NCBI GenBank assembly: GCA_934270475.1
Contig: CAKQPS010000006.1
Coordinates: 57,630 to 121,629 of the forward strand
Length of the DNA stretch: 64,000 nt
Direction of reading: 5' to 3'
Source of the DNA: an uncultured Alphaproteobacteria bacterium
GTDB lineage: Bacteria > Pseudomonadota > Alphaproteobacteria > RF32 > CAG-239
Shown in pieces: positions 42,055-51,565 of the stretch. Under the pieces are notes generated by a model. It did not search any database, was not told the DNA's origin, and saw only the letters and a program-made list of their open reading frames with translations. Both the position numbers and the translations under genes were made by a program. Positions within the stretch are counted from its first letter, which is position 1. The number at the start of each line of letters is the position of its first letter.

Positions 42055-45000
42055 CTAGAAATTATAGCGTGCATTAAACATACCCGTATGCGATTGATAT
42101 TTTTCACGCAAACCGAAATCATAGCCAACCGACAAATCCCAAGGATTTACGGAAACTTCAACGCCTACACCGGTTTCAAGTCCCCAGCGCGGCAATTTCT
42201 GACCGCTGATTTCATATTGCTGATCGGCAATCGAAACATTAGCTTTTGTATCGCGGTTATAAATATCATAGCTCATACCAACATATGCGGTCGGGCGCAC
42301 GTTATACCAAATTGCCCCGCAGCGCGGACGATAGCGCATTCCTACAAATCCAGTCAGCAAATCAGTATTTTCTGCCTGAACATGCTGTCCAAAATTATCC
42401 GTATATTTCTGCGGCATTAAATATGTATAGCGCAAACCTGCTTCCGGAATAAACCCGTCTGTAAACTCATATCCGGCTGCAGTTTCGGCACTCAGCGCCT
42501 GAACATGATATTTTGCTTTAATATCAACATTTTGCACTGCAGAACGCTCATCATAATCAGCATACCCATAACTGATTGTGCCGCGTACATAAGCTTGTTT
42601 CGGCTGATATTTTGCATAAGCAAACGCTGTGTGACCTTTTATGCCGGTATCACGACCTTGAGAAGTTGCCTTAGTGTTATTGAAAGCATAGCCGAAACCT
42701 GCGGTAGTAGCGCAGTCAACCGTTCCGTCAATTCCCAGCATATAACCTGCGGTGCGGGCATTAAAGCCAGCTGCTTCAAAGCTGCTGTTTTGATGAGCAT
42801 AGCCGCCCATACCTTCTATCCAAGCCGATGCAGAGGCAAACGGAGTATTGCATAAAGCGCGGTTACGACCAAATCTATGCCATATGCTGCGGTTAATTTG
42901 ATTGTTTACTTCTCTTGTTGTCATCATTGCCAGCTGAGAATCTGCCGGCGCAACTTTGGTTAAAGCCGATACATATTCTTTAGCGTCATGTTGAGACAAA
43001 TCATTCAAAATATTATAAATTTGCTCAGCTTTGCTGCCTGCCGAAACATTCACTCTATCCCAAGCTCTAGCCGTGTTGCGGTTATTTCTGTTTCCAACCT
43101 TATTAGCGACATCTTCAGCTGAAGCTGTGTTAATAATAATCACTGTTCCGTCCTGTTCGCCTTTAACAATATCATAGCGGTTGTTAGATATAATATTGTT
43201 AAACAATCCAGAAACGTTATTGCCGCTAATCAGCTGCAGTTCGCCGGTTTTGCTGCCTTTATTCAAAGAATCTGCCGTTACGGTAATTCTCAGTTTTGCA
43301 TCACCAGCAACATTAGCGCCGTCGCCGACAATAATCTGACCGCCGGTATAGATTGCGGAATTTGCAGTAATTTGGCTTATATCCAGCGCCAAAGTTCCGT
43401 TCAAATTAAATGTCCCAACGCGAACTTGCTTTTCGCCGATATTTATAGTACCGCTGTCCGCTACGGTCAAAATTCCGTTTTGCGACAAACTGCCGCTGCC
43501 CATATTCAGCAAATTGCTGACTAGCATTTCGCCTTCGCCGCTGATATTTTGGTTAAGCTCGCCGTCAGCACCGACTTTGAACAAACCGCCGACAGCAATA
43601 TCAACATCGTTAAGCTTGTCTAAATCACTTTCCAAAACAGCTTTGTCAGAAACATAAGTTTTGCCGCTGATATAGCCGTTGTTGGCAAAGTTCATCGCCT
43701 CGGTACCGTTACCGGCTATCACCGAACCGGCACCAGCTATAGTTCCGTTATTTTCGGAATCTGCCGCCAAAGTCAGCTGACCGTCATTTTGAACAGTGCC
43801 GTTATTATTAAATTTGCCGTTTATCTGCGTATTGCCGTCTGTGTTCATATGCGAGTTATTTGTAACATCGCCGTTATACGCAACTTCATTCAGGCTTAAA
43901 GTTCCGCTGTTTTCGGTTGCGCCCACATTATTCAGCGTCAAATTATTGATTGTCACATTTTGTCCTGCGCCGATTTTCGCCAGCATATTCTTATTTTTAA
44001 CATCAAACTTATTTCCGTTGCCTTCCAACGTCAAGTTTTTGCCGCGCAAAGCAGTAATATCGCGGGAAATGCTGTAATCTGCGTTAAAGGTGAACTTTTT
44101 ATCCAAAGTGGTATCAAGTTCTGCCCAAGCGGCAATAGAGTCCATCAAACCGCGGAACTGAATACTATCATTTTTAGTTTTGGTAGTAGCCAAACCAAAT
44201 TCTTTAGCAATAAAGTAATCGGTTGACATAACGGCTTGAGCTTGCTGCAAAACTTTTGCTTGGTAATAGGTAAGTTCCGGTGCGTTATCCGAAGAAGACT
44301 TAATCAGCTGAATAGTGTGGCTTTCCTCAAAGTCCATACTGTCAGTATAATCCTGCGCCGCACTGACATCAAGCGAACTGATATACACCGTGCCGCTGCC
44401 GTCTTTTATTTCCAAAGCATCATATTTATTTCCATCGTCTTTGCTCAATGAAATATTGAAATTCCATTTAACATTTTCCGAGGACTCTAACTTTTTAATT
44501 TTATAAGAGCCATAGTTATCTTGAACAAAACTGATTGTTCCGCTTTCGGCTTTCAAATAAGAATTTGCCAAAACGTCAGTATTGCCCAGCGACAAATTAG
44601 CATTTGCCAAAGAAATATCGGCATTGTCAACCGTTCCGTTCAAGGCAATTCTTGAGCCATTGCTGTTGTCGCCACTCAAAGCCAGCTTTCCGCCGTTTGC
44701 TTTGATTGTACCGTCAAATGAGGCTTTACCGCCGTTTACAGTTTCAACGTTCACCATGTTGCCAGCGCCCATTTCAAGAGCCGTGCCCTCGCCGCTGAAA
44801 GTTAAATTGCCGTTATCAGCAACCAAATTCAAATCTTCAGTTGTGGCAATACCTGTGCCGGAACCATATTCAAAGGTTGAATTTTTAATTTCGCCGATAG
44901 TGCTGGTATTATTCAAAGCTGTCCCGTCAGCAGTCTTAAATGACGAATCATAAATATTGTCAATTTTGCCGCTGTTATCCAACGTGGTGTCGCTGAATTT

Positions 45001-48000
45001 AACGCCGCCGCTGATTGTTCCGCTGTTTACAGAATTTCCGCCAGCAACCGACAAACTTCCACCGTCAGCAGTAGTAATTGCGCCGTCATTCTGTAAACCG
45101 CCGCTAACTGTCAAATCGCCGCTATTGTCAACAGAACCAGTGCTGCTGTTGTTCAGCTTACCGCTTATTGAAGTGCTGCCGGAAGCTGTAAATCGCTTAT
45201 TGTTGGTCAGTTCGCCAGTATAGTCCACATCGTTAAACGCCAGCGTGCCTTTATTGGTCGTGCCGTTGGTGGCGCTTAATTTACCGCTGATATTGGCAAT
45301 AGCATTTTCGCCGTTAACAAACTCATCATCAACGGTCAAACTTTCACTGCTGTTCAGTTCGCCGTCATTTTGCAAATATGAAACTTTGTTTTCACCAGTC
45401 ATAGCGCCGATTTTACCGCTATTCTGCAATTTTCCGCTAACCGTCAAGCCGTTTATTTCCTTAATTTGCGCTGTGTCAGTGGAATTTAGCATATCACCGG
45501 TTACGGCAGCATTTTCCAGTTTATTGATAGTACCGCTGTTTTCAAAAGCGCTGCTGTTAGACAAAGCCGTATCAATGAAAGTTGAGTCGGTGATTTCATC
45601 AATTTCGCCGCTGTTATTCAATGTAGTGTTGTTAAATTTAACACCGCCGCTGATTGTTCCGCTGTTTACAGAATTTCCGCCAGCAACCGACAAACTTCCA
45701 CCGTCAGCAGTAGTAATTGTGCTTTCATTCTGCAAACCGCCGTTAACTGTTAAATTGTCGCTGTTTGCCACAGAACCGGTATTGCTTAATTTTCCGGCAA
45801 TCTGCGTATCGCCAGCCGTATTCAGCTGCGCTTTATTGGCAACAAATCCTGTGTGATTAACTCCATTCAGATTCAATGTTCCGTTATTCGCTGTTTCGCC
45901 AATGTTTTTCAGCGTCAGATTATTGATTGTCACATTTTGCGCTGTGCCTATTTCCGCCAACATATTTTTATTATTGACATCAAACACATTTCCATTGCCT
46001 TCCAGCGTCAAGTTTTTGCCGCGCAGCTTATCAATATCGCGAGAAATTGAAGCATCTTCATAGAAGGTGAATTTTTTATCCAAGGTGGTATCAAGCTCCG
46101 CCCAGCCAGCAATGCTATTCATCAAGCCTCTGAAGCGAATACTGTCGTTAGTGGTATCGGTTGTCGCCAAGCCAAACTCTTTTGCCAATATGTTTTTGGT
46201 GGACATTTCGGCTTGAGCTTCGGTTAAAACTATTGCTCCGTCATAGTTAAGCAGCGGCGCATTGCCCGATGCAGATTTAATCAGCTGAATAGTATGAGTT
46301 TCGTCATCAAGCATACTGTTTGCATAGTCTTGAACATTAAGCGAGCCCAAATAAACAGTGCCGCTGCCGTCTTCTATATCCAAAACATTATACTTATTTC
46401 CATTTTCTTTGCTCAAAGAAATATTGAAATTCCATTTAACATTTTCCGTAGCCGTTAAATTTTTGATTTTGTAAGTGTCGTAATTATTCAGAGCCAAGCT
46501 GATTTTACCGCTTTGCGCATTCAAAGCAGAATTGGTCAAAACATTAGCATTGCCCAGCGACAAATTAGCATTTGCCAAAGAAATATCGGCGTTGTCGACA
46601 GTTCCGTTAAAGATAATTCTTGAACCGTCGCTGTTGTCGCCGTTCAAAACCAGCTTTCCGCCGTTTGCTTTGATTGTACCGTCAAATGAGGCTTTACCGC
46701 CGTTTACAGTTTTAACATTCACCATGTTTCCAGCACCCATTTCAAGAGCCGTGCCCGCGCCGCTGAAAGTTAAATTGCCGTTATCAGCAACCAAATTCAA
46801 ATCTTCAGTTGTGGCAATACCTGTGCCGGAACCATATTCAAAGGTCGAGTTTTTAATTTTTCCAATAGTGCTGGTATTGTTTAATGCTGTGCCGGAAGCC
46901 ACGCTGAAAGATGAATTATCAATTTCGTTGATAGTGCCGGCGTTATTCACCGAAGCCGCAGCCGTAACATTTTTCACTATTTCAATGGTTGCACCGGCAA
47001 CGTTTTCAATTGTATCCGTAGCTGTTTCAAATTTGCTGTCGGTCAAATTGCTGATTGTTCCGGAGTTATAAATTGCACCGCCTTTGGTAGCAGTGTTTCC
47101 GCTGAACGTGCTGTTGCTGATGCTGTTGATTTTTGCGTTGCGGTCATTAAATAAGGCACCGCCGTTTTGCTCAGCGCGGTTAGAAGTAAATTTACCGCTG
47201 ATGCTTGCCACCAAGTTTTCATTACCCAAAGCGCCGCCGTGCTGTTGAGCGGAGTTTCCGCTAAAGTCGGCATTCAACACACCGATAATTCCGCTTTCCG
47301 CATTAAATATGGCGCCGCCGCTTTCACTGGCTTCATTAGAAGAAAACGATACTTTGTTGATTTGTTTAATTGTGCCGGAGTTATAAACACCGCCGCCTTC
47401 ACCGACATAAGCTCCCAAAACATTGGCGACAGTACTGGTTGCCTTATTGTTGCTAATCACAAATTCGTGGTCGTCATCGCCGGACATATCAGAAATAACG
47501 CCGTCATTATAAATAGCGCCGCCCTGTGCGACTGCACCTTCGGCAACGTTTGAATCCATTGTTAATCCGGACATGGAGACCATATCATCTTCGGCATAAG
47601 AATTGGAAATTGCGCCGCCTCTAGCAGTTCCGCCTTCAGCTGCGGCTTTATTATTTTTAAATGTGCTGTTTTTAAAAAAGGTTTTGCCGCTGTTTGCAAC
47701 ATACACCGCACCGCCCTGCGCCGTTCCACCTTTGCCGGATTGTGCCAAATTGTTGTTAAAAGTGTTGTCTTCAAAATTGCTGATTTGCGCCGTGCCGCGG
47801 TTTTCATTAGCTCCGCCGATAGCCAGCGCGCCGCCGTAAGCATTTTTGCCGTCAGCACTGACGGTTGCTTGGTTGTTATCCAATTCATTGCCGCTAAAAG
47901 TTCCGATTTGACCTTCCAAAAAAATCGCGCCGCCATAAGCGTTGCTGTTGTGCGCATTCATTTGGTTACCGTCAAACTTAGAATCTTTTAAATATTCCAA

Positions 48001-48567
48001 ACGCGAGTAGTCATAATTAGACATCTTTCCTTGTATATGAAGCGCTCCACCCAGTGAATCGCCATTATTATCAGTTGTTGTATGCTGAATATTGTCTATA
48101 AAATTTGAATTGCTTATTTTAATATTTTGCGAATTAGCATCAACATTTAACGCTCCACCCCATGACGTTTCATGCCCGCCGTCCAGCGGATTAGATATGT
48201 TATTAAACGTAACTTTATCAAGCTCTATTTCTGAACCGCTAGAAATAAAAAATCCACCGCTATTTTCTAATGACTTAAAATCCTTAAAAGTAACATTTTC
48301 AATTTTTCCACTAGCTTTATTAAATTTAAAGAATATTTTGCCACCGTTTCCACCTGAAATTGTATATCCATTACCATTTAAATTATGATTAAAAGTTCTT
48401 GAAAATTTCTTATCACCATCCGGCTGTGTTATATTGTCTGTCAAGTCAATATTGAAACCAACGCTACTAACCACAAAGTCAGTCCAAGTATCTACATTAA
48501 CAGCCTCTGCTGATTTTATTTGATTCAAAACTACAAGCAATGAAATTATAAATAATATTCTACGCAT
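42055..48567 (-). CDS. Giant autotransporter with Pmp-like beta-helix passenger
   Basis: A 2170-residue type Va autotransporter. The signal peptide (MRRILFIISLLVVLNQIKSA) is followed by a passenger. Its first ~540 residues carry about twelve GGA(I/L/V)-type motifs (GGALNVD, GGALHIQ, GGAIFLE, GGAVYVA, GGAIYNS; one is GGGVYNS) alternating with FxxN motifs, the pattern of chlamydial polymorphic membrane proteins. Two long, near-identical units follow (about residues 560-900 and 1215-1555), rich in N-S-G-T-I repeats. The last ~270 residues are the translocator barrel, with SAWIEGMGGYAHQNSSF at its start and MFNARYNF at its end. A consensus promoter lies upstream and a terminator downstream, so it is monocistronic. 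Probable role: surface adhesion; this is inference from the family. Confidence 0.95.
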   Translation of the reverse strand: MRRILFIISLLVVLNQIKSAEAVNVDTWTDFVVSSVGFNIDLTDNITQPDGDKKFSRTFNHNLNGNGYTISGGNGGKIFFKFNKASGKIENVTFKDFKSLENSGGFFISSGSEIELDKVTFNNISNPLDGGHETSWGGALNVDANSQNIKISNSNFIDNIQHTTTDNNGDSLGGALHIQGKMSNYDYSRLEYLKDSKFDGNQMNAHNSNAYGGAIFLEGQIGTFSGNELDNNQATVSADGKNAYGGALAIGGANENRGTAQISNFEDNTFNNNLAQSGKGGTAQGGAVYVANSGKTFFKNSTFKNNKAAAEGGTARGGAISNSYAEDDMVSMSGLTMDSNVAEGAVAQGGAIYNDGVISDMSGDDDHEFVISNNKATSTVANVLGAYVGEGGGVYNSGTIKQINKVSFSSNEASESGGAIFNAESGIIGVLNADFSGNSAQQHGGALGNENLVASISGKFTSNRAEQNGGALFNDRNAKINSISNSTFSGNTATKGGAIYNSGTISNLTDSKFETATDTIENVAGATIEIVKNVTAAASVNNAGTINEIDNSSFSVASGTALNNTSTIGKIKNSTFEYGSGTGIATTEDLNLVADNGNLTFSGAGTALEMGAGNMVNVKTVNGGKASFDGTIKANGGKLVLNGDNSDGSRIIFNGTVDNADISLANANLSLGNANVLTNSALNAQSGKISLALNNYDTYKIKNLTATENVKWNFNISLSKENGNKYNVLDIEDGSGTVYLGSLNVQDYANSMLDDETHTIQLIKSASGNAPLLNYDGAIVLTEAQAEMSTKNILAKEFGLATTDTTNDSIRFRGLMNSIAGWAELDTTLDKKFTFYEDASISRDIDKLRGKNLTLEGNGNVFDVNNKNMLAEIGTAQNVTINNLTLKNIGETANNGTLNLNGVNHTGFVANKAQLNTAGDTQIAGKLSNTGSVANSDNLTVNGGLQNESTITTADGGSLSVAGGNSVNSGTISGGVKFNNTTLNNSGEIDEITDSTFIDTALSNSSAFENSGTINKLENAAVTGDMLNSTDTAQIKEINGLTVSGKLQNSGKIGAMTGENKVSYLQNDGELNSSESLTVDDEFVNGENAIANISGKLSATNGTTNKGTLAFNDVDYTGELTNNKRFTASGSTSISGKLNNSSTGSVDNSGDLTVSGGLQNDGAITTADGGSLSVAGGNSVNSGTISGGVKFSDTTLDNSGKIDNIYDSSFKTADGTALNNTSTIGEIKNSTFEYGSGTGIATTEDLNLVADNGNLTFSGEGTALEMGAGNMVNVETVNGGKASFDGTIKANGGKLALSGDNSNGSRIALNGTVDNADISLANANLSLGNTDVLANSYLKAESGTISFVQDNYGSYKIKKLESSENVKWNFNISLSKDDGNKYDALEIKDGSGTVYISSLDVSAAQDYTDSMDFEESHTIQLIKSSSDNAPELTYYQAKVLQQAQAVMSTDYFIAKEFGLATTKTKNDSIQFRGLMDSIAAWAELDTTLDKKFTFNADYSISRDITALRGKNLTLEGNGNKFDVKNKNMLAKIGAGQNVTINNLTLNNVGATENSGTLSLNEVAYNGDVTNNSHMNTDGNTQINGKFNNNGTVQNDGQLTLAADSENNGTIAGAGSVIAGNGTEAMNFANNGYISGKTYVSDKAVLESDLDKLNDVDIAVGGLFKVGADGELNQNISGEGEMLVSNLLNMGSGSLSQNGILTVADSGTINIGEKQVRVGTFNLNGTLALDISQITANSAIYTGGQIIVGDGANVAGDAKLRITVTADSLNKGSKTGELQLISGNNVSGLFNNIISNNRYDIVKGEQDGTVIIINTASAEDVANKVGNRNNRNTARAWDRVNVSAGSKAEQIYNILNDLSQHDAKEYVSALTKVAPADSQLAMMTTREVNNQINRSIWHRFGRNRALCNTPFASASAWIEGMGGYAHQNSSFEAAGFNARTAGYMLGIDGTVDCATTAGFGYAFNNTKATSQGRDTGIKGHTAFAYAKYQPKQAYVRGTISYGYADYDERSAVQNVDIKAKYHVQALSAETAAGYEFTDGFIPEAGLRYTYLMPQKYTDNFGQHVQAENTDLLTGFVGMRYRPRCGAIWYNVRPTAYVGMSYDIYNRDTKANVSIADQQYEISGQKLPRWGLETGVGVEVSVNPWDLSVGYDFGLREKYQSHTGMFNARYNF
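43900..44920. repeat. Autotransporter internal repeat, copy B
   Basis: About 1.0 kb closely matches 45870-46900 at an offset of about 1970 bases. Inside it, a ~100-base stretch near 44782-44880 differs from its counterpart at only about two positions. The encoded unit runs from ALNNTSTIG through LRGKNLTLEGNGN to NVTINNLTLNN. Confidence 0.85.
45870..46900. repeat. Autotransporter internal repeat, copy A
   Basis: The partner of 43900-44920, nearer the protein N terminus. A shorter repeat pair (about 44955-45130 and 45590-45780, encoding TTADGGSLSVAGGNSVNSG) lies between the two large copies, so the passenger grew by nested duplications. Confidence 0.85.
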
Positions 48568-48614
48568 TTTAAAGTTCCTATTCTTAATGGCTTAAACACA
48601 TTAAATTTTAGAAA

Positions 48615-48643
48615 ATTCTAGCAAATAAAACTTTTATAGTCAA
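48615..48643 (-). promoter_or_regulatory. Sigma-70 promoter of the autotransporter
   Basis: On the minus strand TTGACT (48643-48638), a 17-base spacer and TAGAAT (48620-48615), about 48 bases upstream of the ATG; AGGAA is the ribosome binding site. Confidence 0.65.
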
Positions 48644-48668
48644 GCTATTCTATCAGTTATTCTAACAA

Positions 48669-49580
48669 CTATTTTTCCCTTATTGATGTTTTTTTCACAT
48701 TTTTTGAACCGCCGCCCAAAACAATCATCAGCACCGCCGCCAAAATCAATATAATTCCACAGACAATGCGCACCGACAAATGTTCGCCGAACACAAAAAC
48801 ACCAATAAAAACAGCGGTTACCGGCTCTAAAGCTCCCAAAATAGCCGATAAGGTCGGACCAATCAGCTTTATGGCAATAGTCATGGTTTCCAAAGATATA
48901 ATGGTTGGAATAAGCGCCGACCCCAAAAGGCAAGCCAGCATAAACCAAGAGTTTATCGGCTGCAGTTCAATTCCAAAATTAGAGGCAAAAAAGAACACAA
49001 ACAATCCAAAAAACATCACATAAAACGTCAGCTTGGAATATTGCACGCGCTTTAACATTTTCACATTTTTAAGCGCCACCATATAAACCGCATACGACAA
49101 AGCCGAAATCAGCACCAGACCGACCCCGAGCAAATTCAAAGTTTGTCCGTCTTTGCCCTCATAAAACAAGCTGATTCCGACCGTGGTCAAAACAATCGCC
49201 GCCACGGTTTTAAGCGAGATTTTTTCATGAAAGAACATCGCCATCATCAGCGCCACCATAATCGGATATATAAACAAAATGGTAGAGGCAATACCGGCGC
49301 CAATATAGATATAGCTTTGAAACAAGGTTAATGAAGAAATGGCAAACACCACGCCCAGCGGCATCAAAACTCCGGCTTCACGCCAAGAAATTTTCAATGA
49401 TATTTTTTTATGCAGCGTCAGCCACAAACCAAAAATAATCAGCGCAAAACCATAGCGGTAAAACAGCACGGAATTAGAAGTTATGCCGGCGGCAAACAAC
49501 GGCAAAGCAAACAGCGGGTTCATACCATAGCAGCAAGTTCCCCAAATTCCCAGCAGAATTCCTCTATTTTTTCTTTTCAT
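48669..49580 (-). CDS. EamA/DMT-family transporter
   Basis: An inner-membrane exporter-type protein, 303 residues, with ten hydrophobic segments in two homologous halves of five, as in the drug/metabolite transporter superfamily. The second EamA half shows SLETMTIAIKLIGPTLSAIL and LEPVTAVFIGVFVFGEHLS. The substrate is unknown. GAGG precedes the ATG. A second EamA protein lies at 61672-62586; the two are not close copies. Confidence 0.88.
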   Translation of the reverse strand: MKRKNRGILLGIWGTCCYGMNPLFALPLFAAGITSNSVLFYRYGFALIIFGLWLTLHKKISLKISWREAGVLMPLGVVFAISSLTLFQSYIYIGAGIASTILFIYPIMVALMMAMFFHEKISLKTVAAIVLTTVGISLFYEGKDGQTLNLLGVGLVLISALSYAVYMVALKNVKMLKRVQYSKLTFYVMFFGLFVFFFASNFGIELQPINSWFMLACLLGSALIPTIISLETMTIAIKLIGPTLSAILGALEPVTAVFIGVFVFGEHLSVRIVCGIILILAAVLMIVLGGGSKNVKKTSIREK

Positions 49581-49670
49581 TTCAGCCTCGTTTTCAGATT
49601 ACAAATTTTTCCAAGGCGAGTGCTACTCCCAAGCCGTTTTATTGTCAATATAAAAAAAACGTGTTTTCAC

Positions 49671-49702
49671 TAAAAAAGGCGGTACTTTTTAATGTATCGC
49701 CT
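49671..49702 (-). terminator. Intrinsic terminator of the ugd gene
   Basis: On the minus strand AGGCGATAC pairs with GTACCGCCT (one mismatch), followed by six T. Confidence 0.65.
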
Positions 49703-49721
49703 CAAGAAAACACCGTTTGCC

Positions 49722-51059
49722 TTACGCCGCTTTTTTCAGCGGTTTTGCCTGTTTTTCAAATTTTTTACCGATACCTTGATATTTAAACCCCAGCGCCAAC
49801 GCCTGCTCGGCATTCAGTAAATTGCGGCAGTCTACAATATTTTTATGCCGCATCAAATCTGCCGCCAAATTCAAATCCAGTGTCTTAAACTCGTTCCATT
49901 CAGTTAAAACCGCCAGCACATCAGCGCCCTTAAGACAGCTGTACATATCGTCGGCATAACCGATTTTATCACCCAACAGACGGCACGCCGTCCCCATAGC
50001 TTTAGGGTCATATGCCATAATGTCGGTGTTTTTTTCCAGCAAATTGCCGACAATTTCCAGCGCCGGACTTTCTCGGCAGTCGTCTGTGCCGTTTTTAAAC
50101 GCCAACCCCAGCACCGCGATTTTGGAATTTTTCAAATCTTTCACTTCATTCCAAATCCGCTCCGCCATACGCTGCTTGCGCTTGACGTTTCCGGCTATTG
50201 CCGCGTTAATCAGCGTCATTTCCACATTATTTTGCCGCGCCATATAAGCCATTGCCATAGTGTCTTTTGGAAAGCAGCTGCCTCCATACCCCGGACCGGC
50301 GTTCAAAAAGCGGTTGCCAATACGGTTATCCAGCCCCATGCCTTGCGCAACCTCGCTGATATCGGCTCCCGTTTTTTCGCAAAAATCCGCCATTTCGTTA
50401 ATATAATGAATTTTCATCGCCAAAAAAGCGTTGGAAGCATATTTTATGGTTTCACTGGAACGGCGTTTTACAAACAGCATATTGGTTTTACCTGCAAACG
50501 GCTTATACAGCTCTTTAATAACATTGCGCGCCCGCTCTGTGTTAGCGCCCACAACTATTCTGTCCGGATTAAAAAAGTCATGCACGGCAAAGCCTTCGCG
50601 CAAAAATTCCGGCAAAGAAATCACATCAAAATCGGCAAACGGATTTTTCTTGGCTATTAAAGCCTCCACATCGTCACCAGTTCCAACCGGTACGGTTGAT
50701 TTTGTGGCAACAACCGTATATCCGGTCAAATATTCCGCCAATTCGGTAGCCGCAGCGTGAATATATTTCATATCCGCTTCTTTGGTCACTGGGTGCGGCG
50801 GCGTACCCACGGCAATCAGCACCACATCGGCATCAGAAACGCCTTCTTTCATGGAAGTGGTGAATTTAATTCTGCCGGCTTTCACGTTTTTTTGAAAAAG
50901 CTCTTCCAAGCCGTCTTCATACAGCGTTAATTTTCCGGCTTGCAAAGCTTCAATTTTTTTCGGCTCGCGGTCTATGCACACCACATTATTGCCAAGCTCA
51001 GCCAAACCGACTCCGGTTGGCAGCCCCACATATCCGGTTCCGATTATTCCCACTTTCAT
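49722..51059 (-). CDS. ugd: UDP-glucose 6-dehydrogenase
   Basis: It oxidises UDP-glucose to UDP-glucuronate with two NAD, a precursor for acidic surface glycans. The 445-residue protein starts with the Rossmann motif MKVGIIGTGYVGLPTGVGLAELG and has VGTPP, KSTVPVGT, the catalytic Cys in GPGYGGSCFPKDTMAM and the C-terminal domain with LGLAFKNGTDDCRESPAL. I start at the second ATG (51059), which has AAGGA at proper spacing; the ATG at 51065 overlaps that site. No glycan cluster is adjacent. Confidence 0.95.
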   Translation of the reverse strand: MKVGIIGTGYVGLPTGVGLAELGNNVVCIDREPKKIEALQAGKLTLYEDGLEELFQKNVKAGRIKFTTSMKEGVSDADVVLIAVGTPPHPVTKEADMKYIHAAATELAEYLTGYTVVATKSTVPVGTGDDVEALIAKKNPFADFDVISLPEFLREGFAVHDFFNPDRIVVGANTERARNVIKELYKPFAGKTNMLFVKRRSSETIKYASNAFLAMKIHYINEMADFCEKTGADISEVAQGMGLDNRIGNRFLNAGPGYGGSCFPKDTMAMAYMARQNNVEMTLINAAIAGNVKRKQRMAERIWNEVKDLKNSKIAVLGLAFKNGTDDCRESPALEIVGNLLEKNTDIMAYDPKAMGTACRLLGDKIGYADDMYSCLKGADVLAVLTEWNEFKTLDLNLAADLMRHKNIVDCRNLLNAEQALALGFKYQGIGKKFEKQAKPLKKAA

Positions 51060-51086
51060 TTTCATTCCTTTTGTTGAAATTTATAC

Positions 51087-51554
51087 TTAATAAATTGTTT
51101 TGGCTTTTTGCTGATATTCTTCAAACAGTTTCAAGCAATCCGCTCTATCCAATTCCGCCATATCCAGCACCGACTTATCGCGGCATTTAGCTTCTATAAA
51201 GCGATACATAAAGTCATCTCTAAAGCCGATATGCTCTGCGTCTTCGGGACGGCAGCCGAAATATACTTTTTTAATGTTCGCCCAAATAATGGCAGAAAGA
51301 CACATCGGGCAAGGATAAGCTGTGGTATATAGCACGCAGCCGCTTAAATCATAGCTGCCAACCTTTTTGCAGGCGGCGCGGATAGCGTTGACTTCCGCAT
51401 GTGCCGTCGGGTCGTTGTCGCGCAGAACCGAATTTGAAGTTACGGCTAAAATCTCGCCGTTTTCCGCAATCACCGCTGCGCCAAACGGACCGCCGATATT
51501 TTCATTCATGGTCTTGCGCGCCTGATCCATTGCCAAGCGTAAAATTTCGTTCAT
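51087..51554 (-). CDS. guaD: Guanine deaminase-like nucleoside deaminase
   Basis: A 155-residue cytidine-deaminase-fold enzyme with DPTAHAEVNAIRAAC (zinc His, catalytic Glu) and YPCPMCLSAIIWANI (zinc Cys pair). IGGPFGAAVI and the C-terminal aromatic end (AKTIY) match the Bacillus GuaD type, which converts guanine to xanthine. ATG at 51554 has AGGAGA seven bases upstream. It lies 27 bases before ugd on the same strand. Confidence 0.82.
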   Translation of the reverse strand: MNEILRLAMDQARKTMNENIGGPFGAAVIAENGEILAVTSNSVLRDNDPTAHAEVNAIRAACKKVGSYDLSGCVLYTTAYPCPMCLSAIIWANIKKVYFGCRPEDAEHIGFRDDFMYRFIEAKCRDKSVLDMAELDRADCLKLFEEYQQKAKTIY

Positions 51555-51565
51555 CAAAAATTCTC

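Noticed and set aside
43796..47839. Long plus-strand open frames opposite the autotransporter
   Set aside because: They mirror the repetitive minus-strand gene, have no ribosome binding sites and encode Pro/Leu/Ser-rich nonsense; antisense shadows of a low-complexity gene.
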